Positions 1 through 5,992 of a DNA stretch of 22,251 bases are shown here, piece after piece (positions within the stretch are counted from its first letter, which is position 1; every line of letters starts with the position of its first letter). A model generated the notes under the pieces. The model ran no database searches and had not been told where the DNA came from. It saw nothing but the letters and a program-made list of their open reading frames with translations. This stretch comes from JAENWH01 sp038248745 (GTDB lineage: Bacteria > Bacillota > Clostridia > Peptostreptococcales > Anaerovoracaceae): positions 1-22,251 of the forward strand of contig JBBRXC010000012.1 of assembly GCA_038248745.1 (NCBI GenBank), in the 5' to 3' direction. Made by a program: the position numbers and the translations under genes.

Positions 1-761
1 GAAAACGGATTTTGTTTGACACAGGTTATTCTGATGCCTTTATAGAAAATGCTAGAAAGCTTGGAGAAAATCTTCTAGAACTTGATTATATTGTTTTTTC
101 TCATGGTCATATGGATCATACCTGGGGATTTGATTCATTAATCAAACTGTATTCTGAGGCGAAAGTGGAAGGATTTCCCCATACAACCCCGGTCATCATC
201 GGACACCCTCAGGTTTTTGAAACGAAACTTGATAAAGAGTTAGGAGAACTCGGCAGCCTGATTTCAAAGAAAAAAGCGTCTCAGCATTTTGATATTCAGC
301 TAACAAAAAACCCGGCATGGCTCACCTCTAACCTGGTTTTCCTTGGTGAGATTGAAAGGCATACCAATTTTGAAAACAAATCTCCCATTGGGAAAGTTTC
401 TGTTGCCTGTGCGAAGACTGATGATTTAATAATGGATGATTTTATGATGGACGATTCGGCGCTGGCCTATAAGACAGTCGACGGGCTGGTGATCATAACC
501 GGCTGCTCCCATGCCGGCATTTGCAATATTATTGAACTGGCAAAAAAAGTTTGCAATGAGGATAGAATTGTAGATGTGATTGGTGGCCTTCATCTGTTAA
601 ACCCTAATAAATTGCAGTTAGACGGGACGTTGGATTATTTGAAAAAGATCAAAGTAACCCGCCTTCATCCATGTCACTGCACCGACCTGGCATCAAAAAT
701 CGCCTTATCTAAGGTGGCTACGTTGGAAGAGGTGGGATCGGGCTTACTTATAGAATATTAG
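1..761 (+). CDS. MBL-fold metallo-hydrolase, 5' end outside the window
   Basis: The reading frame is open to the left edge, so the TTG at 12 is an internal Leu codon and the true start lies upstream. Counting from position 12, the metal-binding HxHxDH motif is seen as SHGHMDH (residues 30-36). A second His follows in TGCSHAG (about residue 165), a third in GGLHLL, and HPCHCTD stands near the C-terminus. This pattern matches the MBL subfamily named after 7,8-dihydropterin-6-methyl-4-(beta-D-ribofuranosyl)aminobenzene-5'-phosphate synthase, whose bacterial members mostly have unknown substrates. A cytoplasmic dinuclear-metal hydrolase is the safe call. It is the only plus-strand gene and converges on the diguanylate cyclase gene, with 52 bp between the two stop codons. 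That gap holds only a short palindrome (ttgaaatttcaa), too weak to call a terminator. Confidence 0.85.
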   Translation, partial: KRILFDTGYSDAFIENARKLGENLLELDYIVFSHGHMDHTWGFDSLIKLYSEAKVEGFPHTTPVIIGHPQVFETKLDKELGELGSLISKKKASQHFDIQLTKNPAWLTSNLVFLGEIERHTNFENKSPIGKVSVACAKTDDLIMDDFMMDDSALAYKTVDGLVIITGCSHAGICNIIELAKKVCNEDRIVDVIGGLHLLNPNKLQLDGTLDYLKKIKVTRLHPCHCTDLASKIALSKVATLEEVGSGLLIEY

Positions 762-813
762 ACCCCCAATAGGTTGAAATTTCAATTGTAAACTTCTGTT
801 TGCTGGCATCTTG

Positions 814-1977
814 TTAAAATTCATCAGCTAAAATTTTGCTAAGATGATGCGGAAAATCTCTGCTCGATTTTTCTTTATACATCAGCAAGTCTATATGCTT
901 TTGAAATTCCACCACATCCATTTTCAGATCATAATCATATACTGCATATCCCATGCTAAAAGATAGCTTATATTTCAGCCCACTGGATTCGTTAAATTTT
1001 TCTGTTCGCTTCTTTATTCTAGAAACAATATATTCTAAGGCACTACTATTTGAGGTGTCCAATACAATAAAAAATTCATCTCCGCCAAACCTGGCGATAA
1101 AATCGTTTGATCTGAGGCAACCACTTAAAAGCTTGGCCGAAAGCTGCAATGCTTTGTCACCTTCATTATGCCCAAAATTATCATTTATTTTCTTGAAACC
1201 ATCGATATCTATTATAATAGCAGAAAATGTTTTATCCCTAGTTGTTGAATTTATTTTACGTTCTAGGTAGAATTCAAGGCTTTTTCGATTATTAATTTCT
1301 GTCAAATAATCAGTTGAAATCTTTTGATTCTGTATATTCAAAAACACAATTAACAGAGATATGACAACACTGTTTAGCATTAAAGATATCCCGTAAAAAG
1401 CCAACTGAAGTACAATGCTCAAAGCAGGAGGGATTGCAAAGAATAAAAGAGTATAGTAATATTTTTTTTCAAATTTCTTTTTATTTGCAATTATATAGGT
1501 AAAAGTTAGAAGGAGCAGAACAAAAGTCAACAGAACTGGGATGAAAAAGTAAGGCCCTCTATGATAAATGTTGTTTTGATCAATTCGATAATAAATCCCG
1601 AAAAATTGAGATAATACGGTGAAAATAAGATTCAAAAGATTTAGGGCAATCAATGGGATATATAATTTTCGGGTTTTTTCTTCTTTGGTGAAAATTTGGC
1701 TATGGACATAAACAAGGAATAATGATGGAATCACTAGACTTAAGCCAAAAATTAAAAAATTACCCAGTTGATTTAGTAATGGGTATACCCTGTTTTCCAG
1801 GCCATCAAATCTACTGAATACATCAACAATTAAAAGTACCATAACCGTCTTTAACATAAGTATAAAAACTTTATTTTGCAGCATTTCCCTGTTTTCGTTT
1901 TTTTCACAGTGCAAAACAATAACCAACAACATAATGATCGAATACAAATTTATTATCAGATTATTTTCCAAGTTCAT
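814..1977 (-). CDS. Membrane-anchored diguanylate cyclase (GGDEF protein)
   Basis: The protein is predicted to make cyclic di-GMP from two GTP at the membrane. The N-terminal 215 residues hold about seven hydrophobic helices (roughly 5-23, 37-55, 71-96, 104-130, 141-167 and two between 172 and 216), a 7TM-like sensor module with no recognisable ligand site. The C-terminal 170 residues are a GGDEF domain. The intact signature GGDEF is at 298-302 and the RxxD product-inhibition site is RSND at 289-292, five residues upstream as expected. Both argue for an active, feedback-inhibited cyclase. No EAL or HD-GYP domain is attached. The ATG at 1977 follows aaaggagcaattc, a good ribosome binding site. 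The gene appears monocistronic, with its own promoter at 2026-2054 just after the terminator of the preceding unit. The signal it senses cannot be read from sequence. Confidence 0.9.
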   Translation of the reverse strand: MNLENNLIINLYSIIMLLVIVLHCEKNENREMLQNKVFILMLKTVMVLLIVDVFSRFDGLENRVYPLLNQLGNFLIFGLSLVIPSLFLVYVHSQIFTKEEKTRKLYIPLIALNLLNLIFTVLSQFFGIYYRIDQNNIYHRGPYFFIPVLLTFVLLLLTFTYIIANKKKFEKKYYYTLLFFAIPPALSIVLQLAFYGISLMLNSVVISLLIVFLNIQNQKISTDYLTEINNRKSLEFYLERKINSTTRDKTFSAIIIDIDGFKKINDNFGHNEGDKALQLSAKLLSGCLRSNDFIARFGGDEFFIVLDTSNSSALEYIVSRIKKRTEKFNESSGLKYKLSFSMGYAVYDYDLKMDVVEFQKHIDLLMYKEKSSRDFPHHLSKILADEF

Positions 1978-2025
1978 GAATTGCTCCTTTTACGGCTTTC
2001 TTGGTTTCATATTGAAATTAAAATA

Positions 2026-2054
2026 AGTATAGCATTCTTTATTGAAATTGTGAA
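2026..2054 (-). promoter_or_regulatory. Sigma-70/SigA-type promoter of the diguanylate cyclase gene
   Basis: On the minus strand TTCACA (2049-2054, one mismatch to TTGACA) is followed by a 17-bp spacer and TATACT (2026-2031). TG stands one base before the -10, making it an extended -10. The site lies between the upstream terminator and the gene start, where a promoter is expected. Confidence 0.6.
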
Positions 2055-2055
2055 G

Positions 2056-2089
2056 TAAAAAAATACAGCCAGCGATGAACCGACTGTAT
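2056..2089 (-). terminator. Rho-independent terminator after the rubredoxin-like gene
   Basis: Read on the minus strand, ATACAGTCGG (2080-2089) pairs over 10 bp, with two G-T pairs, with CTGGCTGTAT (2063-2072). The loop has seven bases. A run of T follows (2057-2062). It lies just after the stop codon at 2100. Confidence 0.85.
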
Positions 2090-2099
2090 AAACCTTATT

Positions 2100-2429
2100 T
2101 TACCATTTACCCTTGCCTACATGCCCAGCAATTTCTGCCTTGCTTCTTTGTTTAATGACCCAAGCCTCATCTTTTGCCTGAATAAACAATGCAACACAAG
2201 GTGGATCAAGATTAATATCAATACCTTCTTTTGCCAAATCCTTGATTTTCATAGCTAAATCTATGATTTCCATATGAATATCATTGGTACGGTCTGAATT
2301 ATAAATTTTCTTTGCATCTTCTTCAGATAATGCCTCAGATTTTTCTTTAGGTGCGCCACACTTTGGGCATTGTTCAGGGGCTTCACTTCCTTCATGAATA
2401 AAACCGCATACAGAACATTTCCATAACAT
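2100..2429 (-). CDS. Small protein with N-terminal rubredoxin-like (CxxC...CPxC) domain
   Basis: The 109-residue protein starts with a rubredoxin/rubrerythrin-type metal-binding knuckle: Cys5 and Cys8 (CSVCG), then Cys21 and Cys24 (CPKCG). The 12-residue spacing resembles the short rubredoxin domain of rubrerythrins rather than a full rubredoxin of about 52 residues. Residues 40-109 are mainly helical and charged, with no motif I can name and no diiron ExxH set. Electron transfer is possible, but a structural zinc or iron ribbon is equally compatible. The ATG at 2429 lies 16 bp after the stop of the TIGR00300 gene, and the spacer is a strong ribosome binding site (aaaggagattgaaatt). The two genes are therefore almost certainly co-transcribed and end at the hairpin at 2056-2089. 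The pairing suggests a redox or metal-linked partner role, which is inference. Confidence 0.75.
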   Translation of the reverse strand: MLWKCSVCGFIHEGSEAPEQCPKCGAPKEKSEALSEEDAKKIYNSDRTNDIHMEIIDLAMKIKDLAKEGIDINLDPPCVALFIQAKDEAWVIKQRSKAEIAGHVGKGKW

Positions 2430-2445
2430 AATTTCAATCTCCTTT

Positions 2446-3537
2446 CTATATATCCAGGCCTATGCAAATATTACATACGAAATCCTGTACATTCGTTACA
2501 ATACCTTTAGCCCCTAGACTTCCTCTATCCCCCAGCTTATTGACAGCAAACTCTGTGGTATCAACGGTATAGAAGAAAAGCTCCCGGATGTCTCCATTGG
2601 GGAGGACTCTGTATGTAGGCGTCATATTACCGGCAGCAATGGTATGTAATGTTGTGGCCATGCCAATGACTGTCGTTGCTTGACGAAGGTGAGCTCTCAT
2701 GGCATCCTGACCGTCATAGGTATGTTCATGAACTTCAGGAAGTGGGCCGTCATCTCTGATAGAACCATTCAGGACGTAAGGGACATTGTTTTTAGTGCAA
2801 CTATACATGATACCATCTGTAATATTTTCTTCGTCAATAAATTTCTGGATGGACCCATGGAGATTCACTTTATTAATCGTATCTATGTGATTGTAATGTC
2901 CATTAAAATGTGACCGCTGTGTATAAAGATCCTGGCCAAGTGCGGTACCTAGCAATCCTGCTTCCAAATCATGTGTAGCAAGGGCATTACCGGCCAAAAG
3001 CGCATGTACGTAACCGTTCTCCACTAACTTAGAAAACGCTTTTCGCGCTTCATGATCAAAAGTACAAGCGGGTCCAAGAACCCAGACAATATAGCCATTT
3101 TCTTTTTCATGCTTCAATAGTTCATTCAAAAAATCATAATCACAGGAAAAACCCGTTTCACGACTTCTTCCCTGCCTGAAAGAAAAAACTTCAGCTTTAT
3201 TTTCTTCTTTTGTTTTAAAACAATTTGAATGAATATATATTCCTTCGGAGCCGTCTTCTGTTCGTCCCATTATGATAGCATCTCCAAAATTTACATTTCT
3301 GAATTCTCTTACGTGAATTTTACCATCCTCATAGACTGCGACACAGTCCATTCTTGTATCTTCCGCCAGAAGCCATGTGCCATTCACTTTAAAGTATTCC
3401 GGGAAAATAGAAGTTGCATGATAGCCAATGGGTGCAGCCATATCCTTTGGCGCAGCTTCAATCACTGCATTTGGGGCATTAGCAAATTCTGCAGCGGTAA
3501 AATCCGGATAAATATATTCATTTAATTTAAAAGTCAT
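2446..3537 (-). CDS. TIGR00300 / LOR-SDH-like family protein, probable non-canonical ornithine cyclodeaminase
   Basis: I recognise the family from GNALATHDLEAGLLGTALG, the GSIRDDGPLPEV block, the AMRAHLRQ...LHTIAAGNM region and the C-terminal DRGSLGAKGIVTNV segment. This is the domain found in archaeal TIGR00300 proteins, in the C-terminal half of cyanobacterial AgrE/ArgZ and in plant LKR/SDH. Characterised relatives use NAD to turn ornithine into proline plus ammonia, so a soluble amino-acid catabolic or anabolic role is likely. The 363-residue length is near that of single-domain homologues, and no arginine dihydrolase domain is fused. The start is the ATG at 3537, and aggaagaaggaacacagg upstream is a weak ribosome binding site. 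It leads the two-gene unit with the rubredoxin-like gene. Substrate assignment is family-based. No arginine or proline genes are adjacent to confirm it. Confidence 0.75.
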   Translation of the reverse strand: MTFKLNEYIYPDFTAAEFANAPNAVIEAAPKDMAAPIGYHATSIFPEYFKVNGTWLLAEDTRMDCVAVYEDGKIHVREFRNVNFGDAIIMGRTEDGSEGIYIHSNCFKTKEENKAEVFSFRQGRSRETGFSCDYDFLNELLKHEKENGYIVWVLGPACTFDHEARKAFSKLVENGYVHALLAGNALATHDLEAGLLGTALGQDLYTQRSHFNGHYNHIDTINKVNLHGSIQKFIDEENITDGIMYSCTKNNVPYVLNGSIRDDGPLPEVHEHTYDGQDAMRAHLRQATTVIGMATTLHTIAAGNMTPTYRVLPNGDIRELFFYTVDTTEFAVNKLGDRGSLGAKGIVTNVQDFVCNICIGLDI

Positions 3538-3583
3538 CCTGTGTTCCTTCTTCCTGTACGTAATATTTTTTTTTAACTTTTTA

Positions 3584-3612
3584 AGTATATCATAAAATTA
3601 TTTGATTTCCAA
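3584..3612 (-). promoter_or_regulatory. Candidate promoter of the TIGR00300-rubredoxin unit
   Basis: TTGGAA (3607-3612, two mismatches to TTGACA), a 17-bp spacer and TATACT (3584-3589) on the minus strand. It lies about 47 bp before the ATG. The -35 overlaps the edge of the preceding terminator hairpin. The fit is moderate. Confidence 0.4.
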
Positions 3613-3636
3613 AGAAAATCATATTGTGATTTTCTT
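3612..3636 (-). terminator. Hairpin after the two-helix membrane protein gene
   Basis: On the minus strand aagaaaatca (3627-3636) pairs perfectly with tgattttctt (3612-3621) around a five-base loop, just past the stop at 3643. The stem is AT-rich and the following T-run is short, so it may be a weak terminator. Confidence 0.5.
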
Positions 3637-3642
3637 AAATTT

Positions 3643-4368
3643 CTATTTCTGTTCCACTGAAAAAGGATTTTTTCGAATAGCTATTGTATATAAAAACGGG
3701 TATTCTTCTTTTAAATAATATATATACCCGATCCATTCCTTCACCATGGCTTTGTAGGCTCTCTGTAAATCAACGGCCAGATGACTGGTGTCACTTTCTG
3801 AAAGAGTTTTTAGGTCTCCACGAGTTTTCAGCTCGTCTGCCACATGAAAAACAGCCCACAACATATCAGTAAAAGCTTCATGTTCAAGCAAATTCGGATT
3901 TTCCAGAAGTTTCAAAAGGAATCCTCTGTTCTTGTCCATGATGGAAGCCAGTTCCCCCAGTTTTTCTGATTTCACTTGAAAATTATATTCAAAATTCTCA
4001 ACAAGTTTCTTTGCGGTTTTTACATCTTTATGCTCTAATTCATTCATCTGAATCAGTTCACATTCCTTCAGGTGATTTTGATCAAAGCGGGATATTTCCA
4101 TCATCATCTCCACGCCAGATTCAACGAAAAATGTACTGATGATTACATTTATTTTTTTCGTTGTTCTTCGTCTTTCAGTAATATTTAAAAACTTATTGAT
4201 GACAAGCGACACAATCAATGCTTGAAATGGCAAAAATGCCATATCCTGTAGCATTAAAAAAAACGTATCGTGAATATCATGAAATAGCACATACTGTATG
4301 GCGTAAATCATTGCTGAAACTGTCGTTAATGTGACGATAAGAATTATATTGTCTCTTTTATTTTTCAT
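3643..4368 (-). CDS. Hypothetical two-helix membrane protein with cytoplasmic C-terminal domain
   Basis: I do not recognise this 241-residue protein. Two hydrophobic segments are visible, at about residues 8-29 and 36-62, separated by the short acidic linker HDIHD, which suggests a hairpin in the membrane with both ends inside. The remaining 175 residues are soluble, mostly helical and rich in Glu, Lys and Leu, with no catalytic motif. They contain a charged stretch (TERRRTTKK) right after helix 2 and a conserved-looking C-terminal WIGYIYYLKEEYPFLY segment. The ATG at 4368 has a good aaggagg, but about 15 bases away. No alternative in-frame start lies closer, so the ribosome binding site spacing is unusually long. 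It is flanked by its own promoter and terminator signals and appears monocistronic. Neighbours give no hint of function. Confidence 0.7.
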   Translation of the reverse strand: MKNKRDNIILIVTLTTVSAMIYAIQYVLFHDIHDTFFLMLQDMAFLPFQALIVSLVINKFLNITERRRTTKKINVIISTFFVESGVEMMMEISRFDQNHLKECELIQMNELEHKDVKTAKKLVENFEYNFQVKSEKLGELASIMDKNRGFLLKLLENPNLLEHEAFTDMLWAVFHVADELKTRGDLKTLSESDTSHLAVDLQRAYKAMVKEWIGYIYYLKEEYPFLYTIAIRKNPFSVEQK

Positions 4369-4408
4369 AGATTTCTTTTTATTCCTCCTTCTTGAACTAC
4401 TTTACACC

Positions 4409-4437
4409 ATTATAATAGGAATAAATGAAAAAGTAAA
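4409..4437 (-). promoter_or_regulatory. Promoter of the two-helix membrane protein gene
   Basis: A perfect TATAAT (4409-4414, minus strand) lies 17 bp downstream of TTTACT (4432-4437, two mismatches to TTGACA). The site is about 40 bp upstream of the ATG, with the AAGGAGG between. Confidence 0.55.
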
Positions 4438-4770
4438 ATAGTAATAGCAGCTTGATTGCATCAAATTAGCATGTAGAAAATATAGTTATAAAAAAAATAG
4501 AGTTTTATCCGTGCTGACAATCTTGTTTTTTTGATTAGAAATTTCATTTTATCTTTTTTGCGCAAAATTTGAATGAAAACGTATAAAAATTTTACTTTAT
4601 CCAACATTTACGCTTTATAAAAACATACAAATAGTTGTTATAAGCATTATATTGGGCGTGTGATTAAGATTTCCGGCATAATTATACTTATCCATCTTTT
4701 TCAAGATGAAAACGTATAAAAACAAGCTGATTTTTATACGCTTTTCAATTAATTTTGGTGTTTACGTATA
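4438..4770. other. Gene-free AT-rich spacer with recurring acgtata motifs
   Basis: No credible coding frame is seen here. The word gaaaacgtataaaaa occurs at 4574-4588 and 4707-4721. A reverse-complement relative (tttttatacgcttttc) lies at 4731-4746, and shorter relatives are tttacgctttataaaaac (4607-4624) and tttacgtataaatt (4761-4774). The copies at 4707-4721 and 4731-4746 form an imperfect hairpin with one bulge. A smaller hairpin, catctt/aagatg, is at 4693-4708. The repeated word could be a protein-binding site, but no regulator is encoded nearby. Confidence 0.5.
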
Positions 4771-5023
4771 AATTACCATTTCAGGACTAATTCAAATCGC
4801 GATTTCAGGACTAATTCGAATTGCGATTTCAGGACTAATTCAAATCGCGATTTCAGGACTAATTAGAATTGCGATTTCAGGACTAATTAGAATTACCATT
4901 CCAGGACTAAGTCGAATTACCATTTCAGGACTAAGTCGAATTGCGATTTCAGGACTAAGTCGAATTACCATTCCAGGACTAATTCGAATTGCGATTTCAG
5001 GACTAAGTCGAATTGCCATTCCT
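4771..5023. repeat. 24-bp tandem repeat array, ten copies plus a partial one
   Basis: Ten head-to-tail units of exactly 24 bp run from 4771 to 5010, with a degenerate eleventh to about 5023. The invariant part is caggacta. The flanks alternate between a few variants: taccattt or gcgatttc before it, and attc, attag or agtcg after it. Unit junctions often form the 10-bp palindromes aattcgaatt or aatcgcgatt. There are no unique spacers, so this is not a CRISPR array. On the minus strand the array stays open in one frame as an eight-residue repeat because 24 is a multiple of three. That frame has no ribosome binding site or family resemblance and I do not call it a gene. The array sits between the tRNA operon terminator and an unrelated gene. 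Confidence 0.95.
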
Positions 5024-5061
5024 GAAATCATTTTTTACATATTTGATATAAATGATTTCAG
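5022..5061. repeat. Inverted repeat bordering the 24-bp array
   Basis: ctgaaatcattt (5022-5033) and aaatgatttcag (5050-5061) form a perfect 12-bp stem with a 16-base loop. The right arm resembles the gatttcag core of the 24-bp unit, so the array appears to end in an inverted, degenerate copy. There is no T-run on either strand, so terminator function is unlikely. Confidence 0.75.
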
Positions 5062-5108
5062 ATTGAATCACTATTTATTATGTTCCTGATTCCAAAGTTT
5101 GCAACCAC

Positions 5109-5145
5109 AAAAAAGGGAATCAACATCTACTCGACGTTAATTCCC
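5109..5145 (-). terminator. Rho-independent terminator of the tRNA operon
   Basis: On the minus strand GGGAATTAACGTC (5133-5145) pairs over 13 bp, with two G-T pairs, with GATGTTGATTCCC (5115-5127) around the loop gagta, followed by six T (5109-5114). It is placed nine bases after the tRNA-Cys 3' end. Confidence 0.9.
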
Positions 5146-5153
5146 GATTTCAT

Positions 5154-5228
5154 TGGAGGCGACACCCAGATTTGAACTGGGGAATAGGGCTTTTGCAGAG
5201 CCCTGCCTTACCACTTGGCTATGTCGCC
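5154..5228 (-). tRNA. tRNA-Cys (anticodon GCA)
   Basis: The acceptor stem GGCGACA/TGTCGCC is perfect, the anticodon arm is GGGCT-CTGCAAA-AGCCC with GCA in the loop, the T-arm has TTCAAAT, and the discriminator T is followed by encoded CCA. It is the last gene of the six-tRNA operon. Confidence 0.93.
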
Positions 5229-5236
5229 ATGGAAAT

Positions 5237-5311
5237 TGGCTAGGGTAGAAGGATTTGAACCTTCGAGTGACGGAATCAGAATCCGTTGCCTTACCGCTTG
5301 GCTATACCCCA
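5237..5311 (-). tRNA. tRNA-Gln (anticodon CTG)
   Basis: The acceptor is TGGGGTA/TACCCTA (one G-T pair), the anticodon arm ACGGA-TTCTGAT-TCCGT gives CTG, the T-loop is TTCAAAT, the discriminator is G and CCA is encoded. It reads CAG codons, so a separate TTG isoacceptor must exist elsewhere to read CAA. Confidence 0.9.
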
Positions 5312-5320
5312 ACGTTAATT

Positions 5321-5373
5321 GTGGTAAAATTTTAATGGTGGTAAAAATTTTAATTGTGGTAAAATTTTAATGG
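5321..5373. repeat. Three-copy 17/18-bp tandem repeat in the His-Gln tRNA spacer
   Basis: The unit gtggtaaaattttaat occurs at 5321-5337, 5338-5355 (one extra a) and 5356-5373. The third copy runs into the CCA end of tRNA-His. The AT core taaaatttta is self-complementary. Confidence 0.75.
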
Positions 5374-5447
5374 GGTGGATGATGGGGATCGAACCCACGT
5401 ATGCAGACGCCACAAGCCTGTGTCTTAACCACTTGACTACACCCACC
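5371..5447 (-). tRNA. tRNA-His (anticodon GTG)
   Basis: The anticodon arm CAGGC-TTGTGGC-GTCTG places GTG in the loop. The extra G(-1) opposite C73, the identity element of tRNA-His, is encoded (5447 and 5374). The acceptor is GTGGGTG/CATCCAC and CCA is encoded. Confidence 0.93.
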
Positions 5448-5474
5448 ATGTTATTGTTGGTTGTTAAAATTAAA

Positions 5475-5551
5475 TGGCGATCCGGATCGGGCTCGAACCG
5501 ACGACCTCCAGCGTGACAGGCTGGCATTCTAACCAACTGAACTACCGGACC
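5475..5551 (-). tRNA. tRNA-Asp (anticodon GTC)
   Basis: The acceptor is GGTCCGG/CCGGATC, the anticodon arm CCAGC-CTGTCAC-GCTGG gives GTC, the T-loop is TTCGAGC, the discriminator is G and CCA is encoded. Confidence 0.94.
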
Positions 5552-5562
5552 GCAAATAAAAA

Positions 5563-5639
5563 ATGGTGGGCGCTATAGGGCTCGAACCTATGACCCTCTG
5601 CTTGTAAGGCAGATGCTCTCCCAGCTGAGCTAAGCGCCC
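5563..5639 (-). tRNA. tRNA-Val (anticodon TAC)
   Basis: The acceptor GGGCGCT/AGCGCCC is perfect, the anticodon arm TCTGC-CTTACAA-GCAGA gives TAC, the T-loop is TTCGAGC, the discriminator is A and CCA is encoded. Confidence 0.95.
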
Positions 5640-5647
5640 ATCAAATA

Positions 5648-5724
5648 TGGTAGCGGCGAGTGGATTCGAACCACCGACCTTCCGGGTATGAACCGGACGC
5701 TCTAGCCAACTAAGCTACACCGCC
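5648..5724 (-). tRNA. Elongator tRNA-Met (anticodon CAT)
   Basis: The anticodon arm TCCGG-TTCATAC-CCGGA gives CAT. The acceptor GGCGGTG with 3' CGCCGCT-ACCA matches Firmicutes elongator tRNA-Met. The 1-72 pair is G-T, unlike the mismatch of initiator tRNA, and the GGG/CCC anticodon-stem pairs of tRNA-fMet are absent. It is the first gene of the operon. Confidence 0.88.
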
Positions 5725-5757
5725 ATACCGCGAGTCCGAAGGACTGTCGCAAGTAAT

Positions 5758-5786
5758 ATAATACCATTTTGAGTGTTTTGTGTCAA
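5758..5786 (-). promoter_or_regulatory. Strong housekeeping promoter of the tRNA operon
   Basis: A perfect TTGACA (5781-5786), a 17-bp spacer and TATTAT (5758-5763) on the minus strand lie about 34 bp upstream of tRNA-Met. A small hairpin (agtcc-ttc-ggact) follows in the leader. Confidence 0.85.
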
Positions 5787-5839
5787 CCTGTTTCTTGAAG
5801 ATTTCATGTTTTTATTTATTCAAGATGCCAGACTTTTTA

Positions 5840-5908
5840 AAAATGTCAGCACCTTGTTTTTCAAAATGTCAGCACCTTGTTTTTCAAAATGCCAGCGCCT
5901 TGTTTATT
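5840..5908. repeat. Three-copy 23-bp tandem repeat after the disulfide reductase gene
   Basis: Units of 23 bp around aaaatgtcagcaccttgttt lie at 5840-5862 (identical to the next), 5863-5885 and 5886-5908 (diverged: gccagcgcc). A weaker copy is visible from about 5821. The third copy doubles as one arm of the terminator-like hairpin at 5887-5928, so the repeats look like expanded halves of that stem. Confidence 0.85.
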
Positions 5909-5928
5909 GTAAAACGGCACTGGCATTT
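5887..5928 (-). terminator. Terminator-like hairpin after the disulfide reductase gene
   Basis: On the minus strand aaatgccagtgcc (5916-5928) pairs with ggcgctggcattt (5887-5899) over 13 positions with one T-G pair, around a 16-base loop. It ends in TTTT. It is 65 bp past the stop codon at 5993. Confidence 0.65.
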
Positions 5929-5992
5929 ACTCAAATTTTAAATCCGCAATATCTAAATGTATATCCCATAAAACCAATTTCCACCAAATTTA

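Noticed and set aside
762..813. Terminator between the MBL hydrolase and diguanylate cyclase genes
   Set aside because: Only the short palindrome ttgaaatttcaa is seen, without a GC-rich stem or clear T-run.
4771..5010. CRISPR array
   Set aside because: Units are directly adjacent with no unique spacers, and no cas gene is in the window.
4771..5010. Plasmid or phage iteron origin
   Set aside because: Tandem 24-mers resemble iterons, but no replication initiator, partition or phage gene is nearby and the flanks are ordinary chromosomal genes.
4840..5031. Minus-strand 63-residue frame of eight-residue repeats (ISPEIAIR-like) over the 24-bp array
   Set aside because: It is open only because the unit is 24 bp. 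It has no ribosome binding site, and its ends are set by unit variants that carry a stop. Treated as non-coding repeat.
5315..5536. Minus-strand 73-residue frame across the tRNA genes
   Set aside because: It is a shadow of tRNA-Asp and tRNA-His sequence, not a gene.
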